In this document: positions 23,125-33,377 of the stretch, piece by piece
How positions within the stretch are numbered: the first letter of the stretch is position 1
How the letters are laid out: every line of letters begins with the position of its first letter
Source of the DNA: Cinnamomum chago
Taxonomy: Eukaryota; Streptophyta; Magnoliopsida; Laurales; Lauraceae
NCBI GenBank assembly: GCA_038049695.1
Contig: CP142454.1
Coordinates: forward strand, 12,256,501-12,320,500
Direction: 5' to 3'
DNA length: 64,000 nucleotides
Translations under genes and position numbers: made by a program
Notes under the pieces: generated by a model
What the model saw: the letters and a program-made list of their open reading frames with translations, nothing else
Told to the model about the DNA's origin: nothing
The model's database searches: none

Positions 23125-23625
23125 TAACGATTTTTTTTGTCTCCAAAACACTCTGTTGGGAACATACTTGTAAGTAATTAGTGACAAAATATTTTGTCAT
23201 TAAAGGAAAAAATTATAGACAAAAATATTTTGTCATAAATATAAGAAATAGAGACGAAATAATTTTGTCGCGTTTAATATAAAGAAAGACGAAAAAAAAT
23301 TGTCAAAGACGCTAGCAGTGGATGGCGATTTTTTTTTTGTCTCCAATCTACTCTGTGGGAACATACTTGTAACTAATTAACGACAAAATATTTTGTCATT
23401 AAAGGAAGAAATTAGAGTAAAAAATATTTTCATAAATATAAAAAATAGAGACGAAATAATTTTGTCACATTTAATATAAAGGAAGACAAAAAAAAATTGT
23501 TAAAGAAAGTACCAGTAGATGATGATTTTTTTTTCTCCAATGGACTATGTGGGAACATACTCGTAAGTAATTAACGACAATATTTTGTCATTAAAGGAAG
23601 AAATTAGAGTAAAAAATGTATAGGC
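23125..23625. repeat. Left subterminal array, about 195-200 bp period
   Basis: Three copies, with (G)TCTCCAA...TGGGAACATAC at about 23139, 23339 and 23534. Each includes short palindromes of the ACAAAATATTTTGT type. The third is truncated. The array lies about 180 bases inside the left end of the nested element. Confidence 0.85.
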
Positions 23626-24355
23626 AGTCATTACAAATGTAATGAAGGCTCTAAAAAAACACAGATAACATCATTATACATGAAGTACAGATAATAAAAG
23701 GAATTGCATTGTGGATACAAGTCATGGAAGCCCTTAGATAACTCCACTCAACGTGAAATAAAAATAAATGAATCAAATCAACGAGCAATATACAAGTGAT
23801 GAAAGGTTATTTGTCTCCATATAAGAATAAACAAACCCACACACTTAGAAACATTTGTGAATATAGGAAGGGTTCCTTTCAGCTTTTGTGACCACAACCT
23901 CCTTCAAAATGCAGTCTATGTCCACTGTTTTGAACTTTCAAATTCACCTGCATATTAAAAACATGGACACAACTTGCATAAAACCATCACCAACATAGTC
24001 TGGACAATTAAAAACACCTCGTGCACAACACCAATTCACCACTACATAGTAAAAAAAAAAAAAAACACAATCACCGACACAACCATACACCAGTTATGAA
24101 AATCAAACACTACTCTTTTGACAAACCTCTCCCAATTCAACACATAGATCAATCAAACATTACAATGGATTATGAGCATTCCATGAATCTACGATCTCAT
24201 AGCCAAGAAAGTCCAATTTTAGGATATTCTTAATGATTAATTTGTTGCTTCTTACGTTAGCAAGGATCTTTTTGTTCTTAAACACATTACAGAGGGCTAG
24301 TTAACTAGTTAGTATTTGAAGTTGAATGGAAGCAACATGACTAATAAAAGTTGAA

Positions 24356-24560
24356 CAGAGAGAGGTTTTTCCTGTCCAAGCTAACCACTAAAAAAGCACA
24401 CTAAGGAACAAGAGAAATTAATATTACAACATGGATTGCCAAAAGCCTCTTTTAGTAACAGAGAGAGGTTTTTGCTGTCCAAGCTAACAACTTAAAAAGC
24501 ACACTAAGGAACCAAAGAAATTAATATTACAACATGGATTGCCAAAAGCCCCTTTTAGTA
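24356..24560. repeat. 103 bp tandem duplication
   Basis: Copies start CAGAGAGAGGTTTTT at 24356 and 24459 and end GCC(T/C)CTTTTAGTAAC. Only a handful of bases differ. Confidence 0.9.
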
Positions 24561-26689
24561 ACTCATTTATTCAAAAAGTAAAACACTCACAAAAATTATC
24601 TACGATGGAAGCATTCAACTTGCAGACCAATCAAAAACTACATTGATAAAATATATATATATATAAGCATTTAGGATTCACAATATAAACATCTACCAAA
24701 AGGGCAAACGCAAGACACTACAACATATCCCAAAAAAAAAAAAAAAAAAAAAAAACCAATTATATGATATTAAAATACATGCAAGGAAAAAGAGTTAAAA
24801 TTCATTGCTCGAACTCACCTGTAAGGAAACAATCAAGACCATGGAAGCGCTCCTGCAACCAATATCAGTAATATAAGAAAAAGGAAAAAGCCAGCCTCAT
24901 TTCATAGGAGTGGAAAAGTAAAGATGTAGTCCATTAAACAAATAATTTAAAAGCACTTACACGTCCTATAAGATTTTCAAGACAAAGTATAGCAGAACTT
25001 TTATTGCGACTAAGTAAATAAGAAGTTTAATTCTCTGCAAAAAAATCCATGCAATGTATGCTTAGAGAGAGAGAGAGAGAATTGAATACCAAAAAAAATA
25101 AATTTAAGTTGTTATCATTCTGCAAGGCTCCACCTGATCACCAAAAACAACTGACATTCATACAAACCTCTTCTTCGTCCTCATCAAAAAGAAAAATTTT
25201 CATTACTGCCATTGTCCAAATTGTCTATATATGATGCCTACCAACTACTATGTTGTTCTTCTCACCATCACCAAATGTGTATGCATATAGGTGGGCTGTT
25301 GATGGCTGTCCAAATGTGTATGTAAATTGGTGGGCTATTTCTTCTTCACTAACATAAACCTCTCAAGAAAAAGAAAGAATGAAGAAAAAAAAACTGTTGA
25401 TATTAAAAAAAAAAAAAAAAAACAGATCCAAAAACAAAGATGTGAGGGAACGTAGAGATTTAAAAGTTAATTCCTACATATTATATGCAAACAAACAAGT
25501 CCCAAGAACAATGAAATTAAATAATTATTACATAACTTGGCCTAGTAACAAAAGTTGTCAAAATTTTGTCACTATGCATATTACTTAACCAATTAAAACA
25601 GAGGAAAACATGCATCTAAAAACAAAGATTGTTCATTCCTTGAAACCACTTTTGTAAATATGTTAAAGAACGAATTATCTCTCTTCAACACAGGTACTTT
25701 GAAAATGTAAACCCACTCTGATCCCCAACAAATAAATTAATCTAATAAGCAGAATCGGTTCAAACATTGGTGTAAAGGATACGGTTACTTGATTAAGAGT
25801 CCTATATAAATGGATAGTGGATGATTGCTTGCAATGAACACTATCAATGTCTGCCCCAACCATGACAAAATATGGCACTCGCTACTCAGGTTCCACAATC
25901 ATCTACCAATAGAATTTTCCATAAGAACATTCAAATGAAACATAGACTAACTAAATATCCACACATAAAACTAATGCTAAGTCCTGCACCCTGCATCAAA
26001 TAGTTCAGATAACAAAATAGAAATATCATGCAAAGTCATGAGAGATTACCAAATGCACATCCAGGGGAAGGTCTGTTATAGGGCGCAAGGCATCAGCCAC
26101 GAGAGGACCAATAGTGATACTACATCAACATGAATCCAATCACATCCAGCTACCTTCACTGCTTTAACCTAACTAAGTGAGAATAGAACTGATCACAAAT
26201 GGAGCATCAACCATTTAAAAACCCTAATGACTTCTATTAATCGGGGGAAAAAAAGCTCCGTCAAATGTTAACATTAGGTCCAAAGAAACATGAGAGCAGA
26301 AACCAACAACAGAAATGCTGTCATTGTAATGCTATATATCATTTCCTCTCCATAATGCTTCTACTTACTCTTCTTCTCTACCAAAACAATTCCATCAGAA
26401 AAAAAAAATCCAACTGCAGAAACCCAACTTGACAAACCTAAAAAAAGTAACATCAACAAAAGCCATAAAAAACCCCTAAATCATTAACAAGCCCTAAATG
26501 AATATAGATCCTAATTTTTATTGCCATGGCCATCATCAGCAATCATAAACCGATCAAAATCAGCAAAATAAATAAATAAATAAATAAAAAATAATAAAAG
26601 ACAAAAGATGTGATGAGAATAACAAGAAATAATGTGAGTATGAACTTCCCAATACGAATCAACTAATGCACTGCCACTTCCAATCATGA

Positions 26690-27110
26690 GAATCACACAC
26701 TCAAATGCCCTCAACATGTAAACCCGAACACCTAAATGCTCCAAAAATGAAACCCCAAATACATAAATCTCCTAAATAATGAAAACCCTAACACCCAACA
26801 ACTCCATACAAGAAAGCCCAGACACCCCACCACTCCATACATGAAAACCCAAATAACCAAATGCTCAAAAAATCAAAATCCAAAATAAAACACAAACACT
26901 GAAATGCTTAGGCCATGAAAATCCAAATACTACAAAAATGAAAATCCAAATATCCAAACAGTTCATACATGAAAACCCAAACAATAAATCCAAATACTAC
27001 GAAAATGAAAACTCAACTACATACCGAAACACTCAAAAGCTCCAAACTTATAAAACCCAAATACGTAAATGCTTAGAAGTGAAAACCCAAATACCCAAAA
27101 GAAAAAAGAA
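26690..27110. repeat. Degenerate short-period repeat tract
   Basis: Many imperfect copies of an approximately 45 bp unit containing ATGAAAACCCAAATACCCAA and AATGCTC. The short reading frames here are by-products of this periodicity and are not counted as genes. Confidence 0.6.
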
Positions 27111-27129
27111 GTGGCAAAAGAAAACAACT

Positions 27130-28468
27130 TGAGGAGATGCCAGAGAGATGAAGAGAGAGGACAGCTACTATGACAATAGTATAACTATGACAATTTCAAA
27201 CCATTAACATGTACATCAAATTACCCAAATCAGTAACTTGCCTTAGCACCAATGGGCTGCAAATCACTCTCCCAGAAACCTTCCAGCAGCTGGAAACACT
27301 CAGCTAGAAAACCCCAAAAATCCTACACAAAAAGCCCCAAAAACACAAGTCAAGAAAGGTTTAGAATCAGGGTTTGCATGTCCGAATTTGTGGACCAAAT
27401 GGGCTGCTAATCCTCATATAAGAAGCTAGAATCCATGGCTTATCTGAAGGAGTTCAAATAGGACGGATTAATGGTGGTAGATGGGGCGGCCAGCAGTGGA
27501 AGCACCCAAAAATGGGATGAATGGAGACTGGATGATGAGGGCAACGCGTTGGCGACAATTGATTATGAAGTTACCCAAAGTTTGGTGGGCTTTTGTGAAG
27601 AAATGGAAGAGAAAGAAGGGAAGAAAAAGCTTCAGCTGAAGCTGTCTTGTTGCAAGTCAAAATGAAGGAGATGAGGAACATATAAGAGAGGTGGGTGCAG
27701 GCCCCACAACTTACTAGAATTTGATGGGCTTGGAAATGGGCTTTCTAGGCCTCGAATGGACTCGACGAAGAAGAGAGAAATGATCATCGTAAAATTTAGT
27801 TTTCAAAAAATATAGTTTCCTTATAATTTGAAAATTTTGAAATTCATGCACCGATTTGGTGTGAAAAGTCATTTTTGCTCTTTTTCTCGAAAAACGTGAT
27901 TTTTGAGTTTCAAATTCAAACGAACAAAACATAAAAGTTGTTCAGATCAATAAAACAAATCGAGAGGAGTAAAAATCAAAAATTTTGAAATAAAAGAATA
28001 AATTCCTACGCGAACACAAATCACATGGGCCGCCACTGGCCGGGTGATGGGCGCAGAGGATGGTGATTGATGATGGTGACTGTGTCTGAGAGTACTTCTG
28101 GGCGAGAGAGACTGAGAGAAGTAGAGATGAGAGGGATCACTGATCAGGAATGGGTCTGCACTGCATGCGTTGATTGAAGGTGATAACGATTGATGAGGAC
28201 CAATGGGCCATGGGGTTACTGCCTGAGACAATGGGTGGGAGATAATGGAAAAGGGTTTTGGAAAATGGGAAAAGAGGTTCTTCTTTCCTCTTCTGGAAAA
28301 AGGTTATGGAAAAGAGAGACCGGGATAGATGGAGGGACAAAGGGGGAAATGGGTTTTGGAAAAGGAGCGTTGGATGGGGGGGGAGACGTTAGGGCCTGGG
28401 GGGGCCCATTTTAGTCATTTTAAAGGATTTTCCAAAGCAATACTTGTGAGAGAGGAATAGGCTCAAGT
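27130..28468. other. Interior of nested element, no gene recognised
   Basis: Contains a 64-codon frame (27471-27665, MVVDGAASSG...) with no recognisable domain, and low-complexity minus-strand frames near 27947-28340. Purine-rich repetitive text (GGGAAATGGG, GGAAAAGG) dominates 28200-28400. I do not call a gene. Confidence 0.4.
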
Positions 28469-28990
28469 ACGAATGAAATTGGCGCCACCGCAAATAAAAT
28501 TGGTGCCTTATTTTGATGGCCAAAATATTTTCATCTTCCATAACTTATCCTTATTAGTGACGAATTACGTTCGTCGCAAAAACAAATTATATTTTGTAAC
28601 AAAAATGTTCATCTCCAATGAACTAAAATAATTCGCGCCAACACAAATGAAATTGGCGTCTTATTTTGGTGACCAAATATTTTCGTCTTCCATAACTTAT
28701 CCTTATTAATGACAAATTACGTTCGTTACAAAAACAAATTATATTTTGTGACAAAAATGTTCGTCTCTAATAAGCTAAAATAATTCGCGCCAAAGTAAAT
28801 GAAATTGACGCCTTATTTTGGTGATGAAATATATTCGTCTTCCATAACTTATCCTTATTAGTGACGAATTACGTTCGTCGTAAAAAATATATATTTTGTG
28901 ACAACAATGTTCGTCTCCAATAAGCTAAAATAATTAGCGCCAATGCAAATGAAGTTGGCGCCTTATTTTTACAGACGAAATTTTATTTTC
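28469..28990. repeat. Right subterminal array, 152 bp period
   Basis: CATAACTTATCCTTATTA recurs at 28539, 28691 and 28843. Each unit holds GACGAATTACGTTCGTCG-like, AAATTATATTTTGT and TTCGCGCCAA words. A partial first unit begins about 28469. The sequence differs from the left array except for the shared GACAAA/TTTGTC type motif. Confidence 0.88.
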
Positions 28991-29126
28991 GTCTCTTATA
29001 TTTTTAATAAAAATGAAAACAAACGATAAAATTTATATTTCATCCTTTTTTCGTGTTCTTTTAAGAAAAAAAAATTTTCATCACCAAATTTCGTGACAAC
29101 GACTTAGATTTTTTTGCAGGGAATTA

Positions 29127-32100
29127 ATTCTGACGTTAGAAAAGACTCCATGATGCCCGTCTTTTCCTTCTAATGTAACTAAACCCTTTTTCCTAATCTT
29201 CTTCTTCCTGCAACTGCAACAAGCCAAAGGTATGATCTCTCTCTCTCTCCATCTCTCTTTACGCCTGCCAGCGGCCCCTTCCCTACCGGAAGTGCTTCCA
29301 CCTCTCCTTATGCCGGCCAGCGGCCCCTTCCCCACCCGCCCTAGCCTCCTCCCTCTTCCCCCACCGCCCGCCAGCAACCCTCCCGCCCAGCAGCCCTCGG
29401 GTTGTTTTCTTTGTTTGGTATTTTCCCCATTGTTTTATGGTTGTTGCTATGAAATTTTCTCAACATGAATACCTAAAAGCTAAAACAGAGAAGAAAAGGG
29501 CAAAGGGAGGTGGAACTATCTCTGTTTGGTTCAGAGAATTAGAGGAAAAAGCAGTCAGACTCTTGGGAGGGCATCAATCATGGTTAGAGTTTCTGTTGTT
29601 TTTTTTCTCTGGGAAAATTTAGAAAGGAAGTTGCTTGCACAAAAAGGAATTTTTTCCTTCTTCTTTTTTTTATTCGATTTCCATGGATGGGGATGAGGTT
29701 AACCAGATTGACGTCAATGAATCTAAGGGATTTGATTCCCTCATTCCCTCTTACTCTATCTCTATCTCTATCTATGGCTGATTTACATTTCTTTATGCGT
29801 TTTTCCTATATAAAAATACAATTTTTTCTTTCCTTCTTCTTGGTGCTTTTCTATCATTCATTTGATATTAACATGGTGAAATGGACCGAGTTCTTTTGGG
29901 TTGTTGGTAGATATGTACCTCGTGTGTTTGTTGAAATAGATATTCATTGCAATTTCTTATCATGACATATATATGAAACATGTACATCGTGGATATTTGT
30001 AAGGGAACTAAGGAAAGCGCTTTTATGTCTTTCATGCATGTTACATGTTTGATAAAATGCCTATAAGAAGGGAGCATTATTGAGGGTTTAGTAGCACTGT
30101 CCAGGGGCTCGGCGCAAACTAAGAGAAAGTAAATTCAACCCAAGTCAATCCTGTTAGTGAAAAAGTAGTTTTGTTTGTGCTGAATTTACTGTGCTGAACC
30201 AAGCAATGTAGTTAGTTTGTTACATAAACATTTAGATGTGCTTGAATCCATAACCTGACATCATGATTAGAGCTTTATGCAACATTTGAACCATTATTGC
30301 CAATTTTGCAACATTTTAAAGTGATTTGAGTAAATTGTGATTGGTTTTGGAGTTAGGAGCAATGTGGGCCTGATCTGGTTATGTTTGGTGTTCTTGTCTT
30401 TCTTCCCCTTTTAAGTGCTATAAATTTGTGGTTACCTTTTATATCCAAGATTTGTGTAGGAGTCATGCTACCTTGTGAATGTCATAATGCGAGCAGCAAC
30501 AAATGTCTTTGTCATGATATTGTGTTGACTGCCACAGTACCACTACATTTGCTTTCATAATGAACATAGCTAGTTGTATAATTTTTGGCATTTGCCTTTT
30601 GTGGGCCCTTAAGCCTTCTTGGATTAGTCCTCATGCAGTCATATTATCAGTGCCAGAGGCAAAACTGACATAGCTTTCTTTGTTTCAGATCATTGATCTT
30701 TATGTGATCTTCTACGATTTCGCGGCTCTGATTCAGGTATCCCATCTGTCTGTCTTATTATTATATCATGAATCTGCACCCATTTGTCTCCTTTTTTTAA
30801 TTATTTCTAATCACTGATGGGTTGGTTGTAGAATAGAGATTTATAGAGATATTGCCAGTTAGTATATGCATGATAGGTGTTTGTGACAATGCCTGATACT
30901 AAAGATAAATAGAGGAGGTAGAAGATTTTTTGTTTGAGGAACCTGATACTAAAGATAAATAGAGGAGGAAGAAGATCTTCTGTTTAGCACCTTAATAGTT
31001 ATTTTTCCATCATTGCCTAAAAGCATGCTGGACCCAGCTTTTAATTTATGGATGGTGGATTCTGATGAAGTTTGTGTTGTGCAGGAGGAATCTGAGAAGA
31101 GTGACATTGACCAATCTGATGTGAGTTCCTGTCTACTGTCCCCTTTTGGTAACAATCTTTTCATCATAAGGAAGATGCTGATGCTGAAGAAGAGGAAGAT
31201 CACCATGTATGACTCTCTCCTATACTATATGCATGCATGTAAATCAAGCTTGCTGAGATTTCTCTAGTTGAGAGCTGGTCATTCTATTTGACTGTCTGGA
31301 GTCATGGGCCAAAAAATGACTAGCTCCAACATGTTCACTTGTTAACTTTCCAAACTTGAATATTAAGGTACATTTGGCTCCTTCAGATAATGTTGGGAAT
31401 GATGCATAATAATTGTCTGCTTTCTACCATAACCTATTTGTTTTTAAGAATTTTGCATTCTGAATTCAAGAGGAATGAATGATCTCACGCCACTTGTCAA
31501 TGATCTTACCCTGGGTTGGCATTATCAATGCCCCACCCTGCCCTGCCCTAAAGTCTGGGTTTTCAATGTGCACTACTTGTTTCACATTATCTTTAACATC
31601 CCACTGCAGTCAAATTTTTTAGTACTGTCTTCACATAAGTCACTAACTCTTTTCCACTTATGCTCACCTCGTAGCTCAACTAACATATTATGTGTATGAA
31701 ATTTGACTTTGGTTTTTGTTTATACCAGTTCTCATAAGGTATTTGAATGGAGTTGAGTTTTTTGTGCTCTTGAAGTAACTTTTCAGTGTCACCTGATTTG
31801 ATATTCTACCCATGGAATGTTATAGGTATAAGCTTGTTGTGTCCACGCCAGAACCTAAAAAACTTGCATCTCCCACAATCACAAACATTCAGGTCTACTT
31901 CTCTTCTCTATATGAGGAATAACAGAGCAAAAATAAATAAATTAATTAACTTGGATAGGGCTGAGGTCTATCTGGGCACAGCTGATGCTAATAAGTTGGT
32001 CCATATCATCCCAGTTTAGTTAGTGATAGGCTTGAAAACCAGGCTGGCCACATTTCACAACCTTAATGATGTAGAACAAATCTGTCCATGGTTTCCAGTG

Positions 32101-32425
32101 CCAATACCTCTTAATTTTAGCATTGTTGATATCACATGAGAATTAATGTGCAATCATATTTTTGAGGCACTGGAAGTAACTCAGTTAACATAACTACGTT
32201 AACAAAAAGAGAGAAGCATCCTACTATGTATAACCACAAGAATGGTCAGAAACATTCTATTTTCTCATACATTTATTTTGAGTTGTGTGCTTCATAACAT
32301 GTTAAATAATTACATTTTTTTGTTGTGATTTTATACAGGTAGATAACTATCGAGATGGAGTTACTTTTTGGCAGTTAACCAAGATGACCAAGATGGGGTT
32401 GAAGACTTTTTGTAGTTAAGTAGAA
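29127..32425 (+). other. Spliced-gene-like segment inside the CACTA element
   Basis: A C-rich, UTR-like start (29160-29400) leads to exon-like islands with good splice borders: GCCAAAG|GTATG near 29229, TTTCAG|ATCATTG...GATTCAG|GTATC at about 30689-30736, GTGCAG|GAGGAATC...TCTGAT|GTGAG at about 31085-31120, and TACAG|GTAGATAACT near 32339. Translated islands give acidic stretches (EESEKSDIDQSD and, near 31172, EDADAEEEEDHH). I recognise no family. It may be a captured host-gene fragment or a decayed accessory gene of the transposon. Reading-frame continuity was not demonstrated. Confidence 0.35.
30892..30991. repeat. 50 bp tandem duplication
   Basis: Two copies of CCTGATACTAAAGATAAATA followed by GAGGAGG(T/A)AGAAGAT, starting at 30892 and 30942. 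Confidence 0.9.
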
Positions 32426-33005
32426 CACTTGTTTTAAATTATTTTTGTCATTTGACACGACACACCGTGTATGGATGTTTTGTAGTTATGCTAAAACTAT
32501 TAACTTTTAAAGTGTTTATTGTTAAAGGATGAATATTTTGAAGGGTTGTGAACTTGGATGATAGAATGTTGACTTGTTGGATATTTGATTTGAATGATAT
32601 TTTGTGTCTTTGTTGTATAAGTTTTGCTAATGGGTGTACTTAGATACAAATATTTGAAACTTTGTAAGCAGGTGCGAAATGATAATTTGGGTGATACAAA
32701 TATTTTGATTGTGTTTTTTTTGTGACAAAAAGAGTATGTCACCCTTGTGTGCCAACCTGTAGGTAATATTATCGGTGACATGCATTTGGTTGTTAGGGTA
32801 AATATTTTTAGTGACAATTCTTGTCATAGAAGATCTCTTTTTTATGGCACCCGCATTGTTGTCACCATTGCTTTCGGTGACACCCTATTTTGTCATGGAA
32901 AATCGTTCTTCCACGACACCTTTTTTTTTTGTCACTGTTGACATCATTCCGTCACATCGATGACATTTTTTTATGTCACAGAACATGTTTTTTCTTGTAG
33001 TGTTA

Positions 33006-33377
33006 GAAAAGAGCTCCCCACGCCAACATAGCGCTTGTATATGTTAGATAAAAAGATACATATCAAAATGAGGACCCTCTTACAGCTCCAAGCTTAAGCC
33101 TAAGTCCAAATCCTTCGTACTAACACAGTAGGGTTATCTGAAAAAGGTATATATAAATGGCATACTCTTTTCAACCATCCGATGTGGGATTGAAGATATG
33201 AAGCTTAACTGGCTTCAAAATAATTTTGAAAATTCTCAACAGTATACATGTCCTCCATTGCTGAACCTCATCTATAGCTTAAAGCGTTGCAAATCTGCTA
33301 TGTCCAGGCAATAGGAAAGAAGATTCTGCCATGAAAATGAAAACCCAGCAATATATGCAACTATCATTATCCTACTA
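33006..33377 (+). repeat. Tandem duplication unit A, right part
   Basis: Matches 35699-36072 (CCACGCCAACA.AGCGCTTGTA, CATCCGATGTGGGATTGAAG, AAGAAGATTCTGCCATGAAA). This is the end of unit A, displaced from the rest by the 10.9 kb CACTA element. Confidence 0.9.

Larger units (their letters stand above)
22951..29121. mobile_element. Nested CACTA-like element, about 6.2 kb
   Basis: Starts CACTATAAGAAATTTGG. Its probable right end is GATTTTTTTGCAGGG, which would be a mutated GTAGTG terminus. Both ends carry tandem arrays full of ACAAAATATTTTGTC-type words (23125-23625 and 28469-28990), as expected of subterminal transposase-binding regions. The flanking triplets GAT and AAT differ, so the exact border or the target duplication has decayed. 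No transposase frame was seen. Confidence 0.6.
22100..33002. mobile_element. CACTA transposon, 10.9 kb, non-autonomous
   Basis: The right end reads CTTGTAGTG (complement CACTACAAGAAAAAACATG). The left end is TACTACAATAAAAAAAAC, a one-base-mutated CACTA terminus. The 3 bp target duplication is TTA (22097-22099 and 33003-33005). The intact pre-insertion site survives in the tandem duplicate at 35691-35700 (TTGGCTTAGA). Subterminal regions are rich in GTGAC/GTCAC words on both sides. No frame longer than about 100 codons exists inside, so there is no TNP2-type transposase and it must depend on a helper. It contains another CACTA-like element and a spliced-looking segment. Confidence 0.9.

Noticed and set aside
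27471-28414. Short frames in the nested element, such as the 64-codon and 94-codon ones
   Set aside because: No recognised family, low complexity, and no splice or promoter support.
23125-28990. CRISPR-like regularly spaced repeats
   Set aside because: Units are 150-200 bp tandem repeats without unique spacers, in a plant transposon.
29232-29468. 78-codon Pro/Leu-rich frame in the CACTA element
   Set aside because: Low-complexity translation of CT- and CCG-rich leader-like DNA, with no domain or conserved frame.
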